From DATHZQ01 sp963823505 (GTDB lineage Bacteria; Actinomycetota; Acidimicrobiia; Spongiisociales; UBA5794), in NCBI GenBank assembly GCA_963823505.1, contig CAWGLY010000001.1, positions 124,001 to 188,000 of the forward strand: DNA of 64,000 nucleotides, in the 5' to 3' direction. This document shows positions 36,615 to 45,625 of the stretch, one piece after another. The position numbers and the translations under genes were made by a program. The notes under the pieces are model-generated. The model saw nothing but the letters and a program-made list of their open reading frames with translations, ran no database searches and was not told where the DNA came from. The first letter of the stretch is position 1. Every line of letters begins with the position of its first letter.

Positions 36615-37676
36615 TCAGGGCGGCCACGTCTTGCCGCTGGGGAAGAACGTGACGTAATCGGTCCGGAAAGCGGTGAAGCCGGGGACACGGTCGAGGGTCT
36701 GGTCGGCCAGCGGGCCGGAGACGCCCCGGCCGATGAACGGGTCGAACACCGTGCCCGATCCGATGTCGACCAGCTCGCCATTCCGCACCTCGAGCTCGAC
36801 GACACCGCCGTCGATCCGCCGGCTGAAGACCGCCCAGCGCTGGTCGTCGTCGGGGTCGATCACGACCGCGATCTCCCAACCGCCGACGACGTCGTTCACG
36901 ACGCCTCTCTCCCGCAGCGCGGGAATCAGGTACGACGCAGCCTCCGTACCACGATCGACGACGATCGACATGTCGGCCAGATCGAATCCGGTCGCCCAAC
37001 CGGCAACATCCAACGCCAGCGTGTCGGGGTACGACACCTTCCATGCCTCCCAGGTCGTCAAGCTGGACGGCAGCAGCTCGAGCTGCGTCCCTGCCAGCGG
37101 GCCGGCGATGGCCTCACCGAGTGGCTGGCTCCAGATCGAGCCGGTCTCGTGATCCCACCACGTCATGGCGTTGCCCCAGAGATCGCCCTGGTTGCCGAGC
37201 ACGATCGGGCTCCCGTTCAATTCGCGGCGATGGACCATCGCCGTTGCGCACAGCGGTCACCAACTGACGAGGATCGGTATGCCATCGAGTGAGTCGATGA
37301 CCATCTCTCTCGAGTTGAGGTGCGTCACGGGGTAGGCCTTGGCGGTCTCGGCACCTGCCACGCCGATGACGAGGCTGTCCTCCGGCCAGTCGACGCCCCC
37401 GGCCGCCGTGAAGGCGGGGTCGTAGACGGGAAGGATCTGATCCCGGTCCAGACCCTTGCGATAGCCGTCCGGCAGCGGCTCCCCGGCCTGGATGGGGTCG
37501 TACACCACACCAGGGTCCGGCATCGCATCCGCCACCGGGCTGGGAAATGGGTCGTGATCGCGCGATTGCGCTCGCAGGGCAATCGCTGCGCCGACCACCG
37601 CAAGGACCGCGGCGGCCACCAGCAATCGCCTCATGCGGCGCGATCGGTAAGCGTGCTCCATCTCGTATGGAACCAT
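36615..37676 (-). CDS. DUF3179 protein with in-frame TGA at a conserved Cys: candidate selenoprotein
   Basis: Two open stretches in one frame are separated by a single TGA (37257-37259). Upstream: a membrane anchor (RRLLVAAAVLAVVGAAIAL) and the DUF3179 start (VYDPAFTAAGGVDWPEDSLVIGV ... AYPVTHLNSREMV ... GIPILVSW). Downstream: PLCATAMVHRRELNG, WWDHETGSIWSQPLGEAIAGPLAG, LPSSLTTWEAW. The family motif here is normally CPLC, so TGA replaces its first cysteine (codon 140 from ATG 37676). A hairpin with a GGTCC loop starts 13 bases after the TGA, as in bacterial SECIS elements. The product would be 353 residues. The alternative is a fresh nonsense mutation (TGC to TGA). Start is uncertain (ATG 37661 or 37634 also possible). 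Confidence 0.75.
37225..37243 (-). promoter_or_regulatory. SECIS-like hairpin downstream of the in-frame TGA
   Basis: On the coding strand CGGCGAT-GGTCC-ATCGCCG forms a 7-bp stem with a GGUCC loop, 13 bases after the TGA. The E. coli fdhF element has a similar distance and a GGUC in its loop that SelB recognises. Stem pairing is seen; recognition is inferred. Confidence 0.55.
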
Positions 37677-37789
37677 CGCAGAGGATCGCACCGCCCGCCA
37701 TATGTCGCGACCGCGACAGTTGCCGTCACGCTCGGTTCCCACATGTCGCAGGTGGCCGATACGATCGGTACGTCGTCGCAGGAGGTGGC

Positions 37790-38788
37790 ATGGTCCGGGT
37801 GCTCGAGCTGACTGAGCCGCGTCCCGCTCATGATCGGCCTCTGCGGGTCGCCGACCGGGAACCGCCACAACCGCAACCAGGCGAGATCGCCATCGACGTG
37901 ACTGCCTGCGCGGTCTGCCGCACCGACCTCCAGCTCGTCGAGGGTGATCTCGAGGCGAGGCGGCTACCGATCGTGCCGGGCCATCAGGTGGTGGGGCGGG
38001 TCCGGGCGCTCGGCGATGGCGTTGAAAGATGGCGCATTGGAGAACGGGTAGGCGTCGCCTGGCTGGGCGGAGCGTGCGGAACCTGTGCGGCGTGCGTCGC
38101 AGGCCAAGAGAATCTGTGCGATGGGGCGGAGTTCACCGGGTGGGATCGTGACGGCGGCTATGCCGAGACGATGACCGCCCGCGCCGACTTCACGTTCGCC
38201 ATACCTTCCGGCTTCTCCGACCTGGAGGCGGCCCCGCTGTTGTGCGGCGGCGTCATCGGCTACCGGTCTCTCCGAATCTCGGGCATTCAGCCGGGTGAGT
38301 GTCTCGGTCTCTATGGGTTCGGGGCCTCGGCGCTACTGGCCATACAGGTTGCGCTGCATTGGGGCTGCAAGGTCTATGTGGCCACGAGATCGCGGCCGGA
38401 ACAGCAAAGAGCGCTCGACATGGGTGCGGTGTGGGCTGGGTCCTATCACGAACAGCCGCCGGTCGCCCTCGATGCCGCGGTGACATTCGCACCTGTCGGC
38501 CACGTGGTCGTTGAAGCACTGAAGGCGCTCCGCCCCGGAGGCACAGTGGCGATCAACGCAATCCACCTCGACAAGATCCCCGAGTTCCCCTACGACCTGC
38601 TGTGGCGGGAGCGCGGCGTGCGCAGTGTCGCCAACTTCACCCGCACCGACGCCACCGAGTTCCTTGCGCTTGCTGCAGCGATCCCCGTCGCGACCACCGT
38701 CGACGAATATCCCTTGGAAGCTGCCAACATCGCACTCGACAGATTGAAGCGCGGCGAGGTGGACGGAGCAGCAGTGCTCACCTTGTGA
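37790..38788 (+). CDS. Zinc-dependent alcohol dehydrogenase, AdhP/AdhA-like
   Basis: 332 residues. GGAGG lies 4 bases before ATG 37790. Catalytic zinc ligands in CAVCRTDLQLVEGDL and PGHQVVG, a structural site built from CGTCAACVAGQENLC, and the cofactor loop GLYGFGASALLAIQ. The DLEAAPLLCGGVIGYRSL stretch is typical of a bacterial zinc-binding ADH subgroup that oxidises primary alcohols or aldehydes. Divergent from the DUF3179 gene. Confidence 0.88.
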   Translation: MVRVLELTEPRPAHDRPLRVADREPPQPQPGEIAIDVTACAVCRTDLQLVEGDLEARRLPIVPGHQVVGRVRALGDGVERWRIGERVGVAWLGGACGTCAACVAGQENLCDGAEFTGWDRDGGYAETMTARADFTFAIPSGFSDLEAAPLLCGGVIGYRSLRISGIQPGECLGLYGFGASALLAIQVALHWGCKVYVATRSRPEQQRALDMGAVWAGSYHEQPPVALDAAVTFAPVGHVVVEALKALRPGGTVAINAIHLDKIPEFPYDLLWRERGVRSVANFTRTDATEFLALAAAIPVATTVDEYPLEAANIALDRLKRGEVDGAAVLTL

Positions 38789-38844
38789 ACCACACGACGC
38801 CATCATCTGGACCACAGAGGCGAGACGGAGCACACAGCAGAAGA

Positions 38845-39786
38845 ATGAGCGGCCCTATCGACGACAACAGCACGGCAGGAAACAACATCGCATCTCTCAG
38901 CATCGAGGTGCGTGAAGGGCGGCCGGCGGACGTCGCCGGGATGGGGGTCGTGCGGGTGCTCCCCACCAAAGGACGGCGCACCGTCGGACCTTGGTGCTTT
39001 GTCGACCTCATGACGGCCGCCGACGTGGCCAACCCCGACCCGATGGAGATCGGTCCACATCCTCACATTGGGCTGTCGACCGTGACGTGGCTCTTCGATG
39101 GCGAAGCGCTGCACACCGACTCGTTGGGAAGCGAGCAGGTGATCCGTCCGGGCGAGATCAACCTGATGACGGCCGGCCACGGCATAGCCCACGCTGAGCT
39201 CGAGGTCCGGGGGGGACCGCTCGGCACTCCGGGCGCAGGGGTGAAAGGTGTGCAGATGTGGCTGGCGCAATCGGACGACACCCGCCACGGTGCATCGCAA
39301 TTCGCTCACCACAAGGACCTCCCGCGGCGTGAATTCGGTGAGGCCGAAGCCACGGTGTTGATTGGGAGTCTCGGCGGCGCCACCGCGCCGATCGCCACCG
39401 ACTGGCCGACGATCGGGGCCGAGGTGGCGATTCGCAGCGCCCCTGTCGAACTGCGGATCGATTCATCGTTCGAGCACGCCGTCGTGCCCACCGACAGGCG
39501 CATCCTGGTCGAGGACGTCATCATCGAGCCGGGTTCGCTCGGCATCGTTCCTCCGGGATTCGATCAGCTTCGCCTCGAAGCACAGGGCGCAACACGTGCA
39601 ATGCTCCTCGGCGGCATGCCGTCCCCGACCCGCATCCAGATGTGGTGGAATTTCGTGGCTCGAAGCCGCGACGAGCTGGAGCAAGCGTGGCGGGATTGGC
39701 GTGACCACAACGATGACCGGTTCGGTCCCGTCGCCTCGTCGCTGGACCGCATCGACGCCCCGCGGCCCCTGTGGGTTCGCGACTGA
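38845..39786 (+). CDS. Pirin-family bicupin protein
   Basis: 313 residues. The pirin N-terminal cupin shows its metal-binding histidines in HPHIGLSTVTWLFDG and HGIAHAE, plus the GPWCFVDLM start and the GVKGVQMWL strand. The C-terminal cupin ends RIQMWWNFVARSRDELEQAWRDW, a usual pirin C-terminus. Pirins may act as quercetin 2,3-dioxygenases or redox-sensing regulators. It follows the alcohol dehydrogenase by 56 bases. Confidence 0.9.
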   Translation: MSGPIDDNSTAGNNIASLSIEVREGRPADVAGMGVVRVLPTKGRRTVGPWCFVDLMTAADVANPDPMEIGPHPHIGLSTVTWLFDGEALHTDSLGSEQVIRPGEINLMTAGHGIAHAELEVRGGPLGTPGAGVKGVQMWLAQSDDTRHGASQFAHHKDLPRREFGEAEATVLIGSLGGATAPIATDWPTIGAEVAIRSAPVELRIDSSFEHAVVPTDRRILVEDVIIEPGSLGIVPPGFDQLRLEAQGATRAMLLGGMPSPTRIQMWWNFVARSRDELEQAWRDWRDHNDDRFGPVASSLDRIDAPRPLWVRD

Positions 39787-39962
39787 CGGGCAGCGGCGCA
39801 GCTCACCGACTCCGCAAGCGCCAGGCACTCCTCGAAGCGGCCGATTCACGACGCGTGCTCCCTCGAAGTGCTCGGCTTCTCACCAAGTTCATAGCCGGCT
39901 TTGGGACCACGTTGAACCGGTGATGACAACCTGGCCGGAGTTCGACAACGAGGTCAATCGCC

Positions 39963-40466
39963 GTGAAGAAGACGTTCTCCCTCCTGGGCCTGATGCTCAT
40001 CGGGCTGACGCTGCTGTTCAGCCCAGACGTGGGTCTGCTCACCGCCGCGACTGGCGATGCGGTCGCCCTCCCTGTGCAACCCGTCGTCACCACGACGTCG
40101 CAGGTCGTCACCGAGGACCCTGCCACGACGACCACCGAGAGCGGAGAGCCGCTGTCGGATCCACCCCCTACGACTTCGACAACGGTCCACCAGACCCTCA
40201 CCGTGCTCGGGCCTGCGGTGAACAGCCCCTACGGGCCATTCCAAGTCCAGGCTGAGATCACAAACGGCGAGTTGGTGAACATCGAAACCCTCCAGCAACC
40301 CGGAGACCGCCGCTCGAACGCGATCAACAACCAGGTGCTCCCTGCCTACGAAGCCGCGGCGCTCGACGCCCAGAGCGCCAACATCGATGTCATCTCCGGC
40401 GCCACGGTCACGTGGCGGGCCTACACCCAGTCGTTGCAGGCAGCGCTCGACGAGGCGGGTCTGTGA
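39963..40466 (+). CDS. Exported FMN-binding domain protein (covalent flavin carrier)
   Basis: 167 residues from GTG 39963. Signal peptide (residues 1-30), a Thr/Pro-rich linker, then a small FMN_bind domain (residues 85-167) ending DVISGATVTWRAYTQSL. The SGAT motif is the site where ApbE attaches FMN to threonine. The next gene is ApbE, overlapping by one base, and the following ones are membrane proteins, so this is an extracytoplasmic flavin electron carrier. Confidence 0.9.
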   Translation: MKKTFSLLGLMLIGLTLLFSPDVGLLTAATGDAVALPVQPVVTTTSQVVTEDPATTTTESGEPLSDPPPTTSTTVHQTLTVLGPAVNSPYGPFQVQAEITNGELVNIETLQQPGDRRSNAINNQVLPAYEAAALDAQSANIDVISGATVTWRAYTQSLQAALDEAGL

Positions 40467-41239
40467 TGCAGCGAAGAACCTGCCACGTGGAACGCGTGAT
40501 GGGCACGGCCGTGTCGTTTGACATCCGCTGCCTCGTGGGACCCGAGGTCCTCGGGGAAGCCGTGCGGTTTCTCCATTGGGTAGATGCCACCTTCAGCGTG
40601 TACCGCGAGGACAGCGAGATCAGTCGTATCGCCGCCGGTGAGTTGCACCCGGACGACGCCGGCAGAGATGTGCGTGAGGTCCTGGGACGCTGCGAGGAGT
40701 TGCGCACGGCGACCGAGCGAGCGTTCGATCATCGCCCCGTCGGCGCTGGGCTCCCGCACCTCGACCCCTCCGCGCTGGTGAAGGGATGGAGCATCGACCG
40801 GGTAGCGGACATCCTCCGTGACGGCGGGGCCGGCGTCTTCTGCGTGAACGCAGGCGGCGACGTCGTAGTGGCGGGGGCCCCGGAGGGGGCTGAAGCCTGG
40901 CGGGTGGGCATCCGCCACCCCGGCTACATCGACCGCATCGCCGCCGTGATTTCTGCAGTGGACGAAGCCGTTGCAACTTCAGGCGCCTACGAGCGAGGCG
41001 ATCACGTCTGGTCGACTGCCAACGAACCGGGAAGCCTGGCCGGCGTCACCGTCGTCGGACCAGCGCTCGGCACCGCGGATGCCCTGGCCACGGCGATCTT
41101 CGCCGGCGGGGAGATCCAACCTGCGTGGTTGGGCAGGTTCCCCGGCTATCGGGTTCTCACCATCGACAGCTCAGCGAACGTCCGCTACAGCCCCGAGTTG
41201 GCGGTCGACTCGCTCGAGCCCTTGGGGACCTCGTCGTGA
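40466..41239 (+). CDS. apbE: FAD:protein FMN transferase
   Basis: 257 residues, somewhat short for ApbE. Features: MGTAVSFDIRC at the start, LHWVDATFSVYREDSEISRI, DPSALVKGWSIDRVADIL, FCVNAGGDVVVAG and ATSGAYERGDHVW. It transfers FMN from FAD to the threonine of the neighbouring FMN_bind protein. No signal peptide is visible, so it may act before export. Stop overlaps the DUF4405 gene (GTGA). Confidence 0.92.
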   Translation: MQRRTCHVERVMGTAVSFDIRCLVGPEVLGEAVRFLHWVDATFSVYREDSEISRIAAGELHPDDAGRDVREVLGRCEELRTATERAFDHRPVGAGLPHLDPSALVKGWSIDRVADILRDGGAGVFCVNAGGDVVVAGAPEGAEAWRVGIRHPGYIDRIAAVISAVDEAVATSGAYERGDHVWSTANEPGSLAGVTVVGPALGTADALATAIFAGGEIQPAWLGRFPGYRVLTIDSSANVRYSPELAVDSLEPLGTSS

Positions 41240-41781
41240 CGGCGATCCACGACGGTTCACGCCCGCCGCAGGCCGTGCGACGTGAACGCGCTCGCCGCCA
41301 CAAGGGCAACGGTCATCGACGTCTTTTCCTTGTCGATGTCGCGCTCTTCCTGGCCTTCGTGGTGGTGGTCGACCTGCCGCTCACCGGGCTGCCCATCCAC
41401 GAGTGGCTCGGCATCTTCGTCGGTGTCGCGACCATCGTGCACCTGGTTCAACACGGGAACTGGATTGCAGCGATCGGCAAGCGCATCCGCAGTGCCACGT
41501 CGTTCCTGAACCGGCTGAACTACGTGATGATGTCGCTGCTGTTCTTGGCCTACGGGACGATCATCGCCTCCGGTCTGGTGATCTCCGAGGTCGCCCTGCC
41601 GTTTGTCGGCATCACACCGGTCTCGGGCGATTTCTGGTTGTGGCTCCACGTGAGCTCCGTGATCTTCACGATTTGGCTCACGGCTCTCCACGTCGCCTTC
41701 AACTGGAAATGGACCAAGAACGCCCTGAACCGCTATCTGGGCCAACCACTGGGCCGGATGATCTCGGGGGCTCGGTCATGA
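41236..41781 (+). CDS. DUF4405-like four-helix membrane protein, possible cytochrome b
   Basis: 181 residues from GTG 41236. After a basic N-terminus come four hydrophobic helices with histidines placed for heme: HEWLGIFVGVATIVHLVQH, WLHVSSVIFTIWLTALHVAFNW. DUF4405 and cytochrome-b561-like proteins have this layout. It likely passes electrons from the inside pool to the flavoprotein encoded upstream. Overlaps both neighbours by four bases. Confidence 0.8.
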   Translation: MTAIHDGSRPPQAVRRERARRHKGNGHRRLFLVDVALFLAFVVVVDLPLTGLPIHEWLGIFVGVATIVHLVQHGNWIAAIGKRIRSATSFLNRLNYVMMSLLFLAYGTIIASGLVISEVALPFVGITPVSGDFWLWLHVSSVIFTIWLTALHVAFNWKWTKNALNRYLGQPLGRMISGARS

Positions 41782-42152
41782 AGCGGGCTGTCGACCGTAC
41801 CATCCAGGTCCTCGTGTGGGGTGTTGCTCTCGTCGTGACGTGGTCGGTGGTCGCCAAGACTGCCTGGGCGGCTGGGCGATCCGTCGTCGATGCCGGCCCT
41901 GGGTACACGAGCGCACTCGAGCCGCTGGCCTACATTGCAGGAGTGCTGCTCGTTGCCGTCCCGGCGACGCTGCTCGTCCAACACACGCACACCGCCTTGC
42001 AGCGTCATCGCGGCGCAGCGCCGGTGCGGACGGTCATCCAGCACGTCACCAGCGCTCCGATGCCGGCGACGGACGTCGCTGCCATCCCCACGGGAAGAAC
42101 CGTGGCAGACCTCCCCGCCAACCCACCGGTGGTGTCCGCCGCTCCCAGATAG
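41778..42152 (+). CDS. Small two-helix membrane protein of the flavin operon
   Basis: 124 residues. Two hydrophobic helices at about residues 8-30 and 47-66 and a Pro/Ala-rich cytoplasmic tail. No recognised domain. Translation is coupled to the DUF4405 gene by ATGA. Probably an accessory subunit of the same membrane complex. Confidence 0.7.
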   Translation: MKRAVDRTIQVLVWGVALVVTWSVVAKTAWAAGRSVVDAGPGYTSALEPLAYIAGVLLVAVPATLLVQHTHTALQRHRGAAPVRTVIQHVTSAPMPATDVAAIPTGRTVADLPANPPVVSAAPR

Positions 42153-42268
42153 AGCGCTCTGCGGCTGGACGATCGGGACTGAGCGTCGGGCCCGACCAAA
42201 CGGACTGTTACACCGTCGAGACCTGCCATTCTTCACAGAATGAGCGACCTCGAGAACGCAGCACCCTG

Positions 42269-44158
42269 GTGAACGAAACACAATCGAAGCAGGGCTCGTC
42301 GTACCTGTTGTTGCTGTCCCTTGGCGCGCTTGGAGTGGTCTTCGGTGACATCGGCACGAGCCCTCTCTACGCTTTCCGAGAGGTCTTTGTCGCCGCGGTG
42401 GGGCTTCCCGTGACGCGAGACAGCATCTTCGGAGTGCTGTCGCTCATGTGTTGGTCGCTCATCGTCGTTGTTTCTGTGAAGTACCTCATCTTCGTGATGC
42501 GTGCCGACAATCACGGCGAGGGCGGCATCCTGGCCCTGACGGCGTTGATCGTGCCTCCCGGTCAGAATGGCACCAGGGGTTTCCGCTGGGGCTTGGTCCT
42601 CCTCGGCCTCTTCGGCACGGCCCTGCTGTACGGCGACGGCATGATCACCCCTGCGATCTCGGTTCTGTCGGCCGTTGAGGGCCTCGAGATCGTGGCGCCG
42701 AGCCTCGAGCGGCTCGTCGTGCCCATCGCCGTGGCGATACTGGTGGCACTGTTCAGCATTCAGCGTCGTGGCACTGCCACCGTCGGCTCCATCTTCGGCC
42801 CTGTGATGATTGTGTGGTTCGCCGTGCTGGCGGTGCTCGGCCTCACCGAGATCGTGCACCACCCCAGCATCTTGGCCGCCGTCAACCCCGGATACGCCGT
42901 GGGATTTGTTGCAGATCAGCCGAGGCTGGCGTTCCTTGCCCTCGGGGCCATCTTCCTCGTCGTGACCGGCAGCGAGGCGCTGTATGCCGACATGGGCCAC
43001 TTCGGGAGGCGGCCGATCCTGCTCGGGTGGTTCACCCTCGTGTTCCCCGCGTTGCTGATCAACTACTTCGGCCAGGGTGCGCTTCTGATCGAGAACCCGG
43101 AGGCCGTGGAGAACCCGTTCTACCTGATGGCTCCTGACGGACTGGTTCTTCCCCTCGTGGTCCTGGCGACACTGGCGACCATCATTGCCTCGCAGGCGCT
43201 CATCACCGGGGCCTACTCGTTGACGATGCAGGCCATCCAGCTCGGATACCTCCCTAGGCTCGACATCGATCACACCTCGCCGCGGGAAATCGGGCAGATC
43301 TACATCCCGTCGGTGAACTACGCGCTGATGTTTGCCTGCGTTGGCCTCGTGATCACGTTCGAGTCATCGACCCGGCTTGCGGCCGCATACGGCATGGCCG
43401 TCACCGCAACGATGGTCATCACGACGATCCTGTTGTTCGTCGTCATGATGGAGCGATGGAACTGGAGCCTTCCAGTCGCCGGCGGGGTCACTGCGATTTT
43501 CCTGGTGATCGATGTCGCCTTTCTTTCGGCCAACGTGGTGAAGATCCCTGCAGGAGGCTGGTTCCCGCTGGTCGTGGGCGGTGCCATCTTCCTGGCGATG
43601 ACGACGTGGAAGCGCGGTCGACAGCTCGTCGCAAGCAAGCTCCGCAGGGGCGAGCTCGAGATCGAGGAGTTCATCCGGTCCGTCACCGAGCACCCGCAGC
43701 GGCGTGTGCCCGGCACGGCCGTGTACCTCTTCCCCGATCCGGGCGCCACACCCCCAGCGCTCCTCACCAACCTCCGCCACAATGAGGTGCTGCACACCAC
43801 GAACATCCTCGTGGCGGTGCAAACCACCGGCGGCCCGCGAGTTGCTCCTGCGGGGCGCGCCACCGTGCACGACCTCGGAGGCGACTTCCGTCAGGTCGTA
43901 CTTCGCTTCGGGTTCATGGATCAACCCGACGTGCCGGGCGCGCTCGAGACGATCACGACTCGCAACTTCGGTTTTGATGGATCCGACGCCGTCTACTTCC
44001 TCGGGAAAGAAACCGTGATCGCCACGGATGCACGCGGGATGGCACTGTGGCGCGACCGTCTGTTTGCGCTCATGCACCGCAACGCCGTTTCGGCCGCCCA
44101 CCACTTCTCGTTGCCGCCTGATCAGACTTTCGAGGTCGGCGTCCACGTCGAGATCTGA
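42269..44158 (+). CDS. kup: Kup-family potassium uptake protein
   Basis: 629 residues, full length for Kup. Signature stretches LSLGALGVVFGDIGTSPLYA, RADNHGEGGILAL, GLFGTALLYGDGMITPAISVLSA, TGSEALYADMGHFGRRP and NYFGQGALL, about twelve helices, and a hydrophilic C-terminal domain ending FSLPPDQTFEVGVHVEI. It takes up K+ with protons. GTG 42269 is chosen from the family N-terminus; a ribosome-binding site is weak. The frame is open upstream but overlaps the preceding membrane gene. Confidence 0.92.
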   Translation: MNETQSKQGSSYLLLLSLGALGVVFGDIGTSPLYAFREVFVAAVGLPVTRDSIFGVLSLMCWSLIVVVSVKYLIFVMRADNHGEGGILALTALIVPPGQNGTRGFRWGLVLLGLFGTALLYGDGMITPAISVLSAVEGLEIVAPSLERLVVPIAVAILVALFSIQRRGTATVGSIFGPVMIVWFAVLAVLGLTEIVHHPSILAAVNPGYAVGFVADQPRLAFLALGAIFLVVTGSEALYADMGHFGRRPILLGWFTLVFPALLINYFGQGALLIENPEAVENPFYLMAPDGLVLPLVVLATLATIIASQALITGAYSLTMQAIQLGYLPRLDIDHTSPREIGQIYIPSVNYALMFACVGLVITFESSTRLAAAYGMAVTATMVITTILLFVVMMERWNWSLPVAGGVTAIFLVIDVAFLSANVVKIPAGGWFPLVVGGAIFLAMTTWKRGRQLVASKLRRGELEIEEFIRSVTEHPQRRVPGTAVYLFPDPGATPPALLTNLRHNEVLHTTNILVAVQTTGGPRVAPAGRATVHDLGGDFRQVVLRFGFMDQPDVPGALETITTRNFGFDGSDAVYFLGKETVIATDARGMALWRDRLFALMHRNAVSAAHHFSLPPDQTFEVGVHVEI

Positions 44159-44274
44159 CCGGGCCGCCGGCCGGCTCCCGTTGCAGTCGAACATCGGTTG
44201 CCGGCTGGGACGTTCGCCGCATCCAGGGCTGGATGCCCCTAGCGAGAGTGGTGATGGTCACCTAGGTTCTGTAG

Positions 44275-45621
44275 ATGGCACCGACGCCCGTACCCGCCGC
44301 CGTTGGGCCCCCTACCGGGCCCTCCCCGACCGTTGATCGTCGTGTTGCGACCTCCGCTGCGCTGGTCGAGGCGCACCGATGTTTGATGTGCTGGGACGCC
44401 CCGTGCACAAGGGCGTGCCCAACGTCGATCGACGTCCCCGGGTTCATCAAGCGTATCGCCAATCGCGACGACATCGGCGCTGCCAGGGTCATTCTCGGCG
44501 CCAACGTCCTCGGGGACTCCTGCGCCCACGCCTGCCCGACAACGGTCCTGTGCGAAGGCGCCTGCGTGATGAATGACGTAGATGGGCGCCCCATCGCCAT
44601 CGGCAAGCTCCAGGGCTACGCCACCGCCCCCGTTGTCCACGGCGGCATCCAGCTGTTCGAGCCGGCGCCGGCGACGGGACAGACCGTCGCCGTCGTTGGC
44701 GCGGGGCCTGCGGGTCTCGCCTGTGCGGCAGAGCTGGTTCGGTGCGGCTATTCGGTAGTGGTCTTCGACGGAGGCGCTGCACCTGGGGGGCTCAACACAT
44801 ACGGTGTTGCCGACTACAAGGTCCCCCAGCCCTCGGCTCTAGCCGAGATCGAATGGATCGCAGCGAGTGGTGTCGAGATCCGCCACAACACCACGATCGG
44901 GACGAACCAAGAGTTCGACGAGTTGGTCGCCGGCTACGACGCCGTCTTCGTCGGTGTGGGCCTGGGGAAGATCCGGGCGCTGCAGATTCCCGGCGAGGAC
45001 TTCGACGGCGTGCACGATGCCCTGGAAGTGATCGCGGCCGCCAAGTCCGGCGAGCTCTCCGGTGACGCGTTCACCGGCCACGACGTCGTGATCCTCGGGG
45101 GCGGCAACACCGCCATCGATGCCGCCAGGCTTGCAACGAGGCTCGGAGCCCAGCGGGTCACGCTCGTGTACCGACGCGGTGCGACCCACATGCCGGCCTA
45201 CCGCCACGAGGTGGAGGAAGCGCTCGCAGAAGGCGTCGAGTTCGCCTACTGGCTGGCCCCGCGTTCGATCGAGGGCGACGGCGCCGTGACCGCCCTCCAC
45301 GCAGAACGAACTGCGCCGGGAGAGCCTGATGCCGACGGCCGACCCGCCGTCGTGGCCACAGGCGCAACGGTCGACGTTCCGTGCGACATCGTCATCGTGG
45401 CGACGGGGCAGGCGCCCCGCAGCCCATTCCTGAGCGACGTCGCGGGATTGGACTTGGATCGCAGCGGCACGGTCGTGGTGGACGCCGACTCCCGGACATC
45501 CCGTCCAGCGGTCTGGGCGGGAGGGGACTGCGTCAACGGCGGCAAGGAGGTCGTCAATGCCGTTGCCGAAGGCATGGCGGCCGCACGGAGTATCGACAGC
45601 GTTCTCAGCGGGAGGAGGTGA
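44275..45621 (+). CDS. preT: NAD-dependent dihydropyrimidine dehydrogenase, PreT subunit
   Basis: 448 residues. N-terminal Fe-S domain with cysteine sets C-x2-C-x4-C-x3-CP and C-x3-CP-x4-C-x3-C, then an FAD motif GAGPAGLACAAEL and an NAD(P) motif GGGNTAIDAARLA, with the GATHMPAYRHEVEEA loop, ending AGGDCVNGGKEVVNA. This glutamate-synthase-small-subunit-like flavoprotein passes electrons from NADH to PreA. The TAGGTT box six bases before the ATG hints at a leaderless message. preA follows after 4 bases. Confidence 0.92.
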   Translation: MAPTPVPAAVGPPTGPSPTVDRRVATSAALVEAHRCLMCWDAPCTRACPTSIDVPGFIKRIANRDDIGAARVILGANVLGDSCAHACPTTVLCEGACVMNDVDGRPIAIGKLQGYATAPVVHGGIQLFEPAPATGQTVAVVGAGPAGLACAAELVRCGYSVVVFDGGAAPGGLNTYGVADYKVPQPSALAEIEWIAASGVEIRHNTTIGTNQEFDELVAGYDAVFVGVGLGKIRALQIPGEDFDGVHDALEVIAAAKSGELSGDAFTGHDVVILGGGNTAIDAARLATRLGAQRVTLVYRRGATHMPAYRHEVEEALAEGVEFAYWLAPRSIEGDGAVTALHAERTAPGEPDADGRPAVVATGATVDVPCDIVIVATGQAPRSPFLSDVAGLDLDRSGTVVVDADSRTSRPAVWAGGDCVNGGKEVVNAVAEGMAAARSIDSVLSGRR

Positions 45622-45625
45622 CGGC

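Noticed and set aside
36615..37238. Independent gene starting at ATG 37238
   Set aside because: It would begin in the middle of the DUF3179 fold and lack the first half, which is present in the same frame immediately upstream of one TGA.
41816..42268. N-terminal extension of Kup by 151 codons
   Set aside because: It overlaps the small membrane-protein gene in another frame and has no Kup similarity; the family N-terminus begins near GTG 42269.
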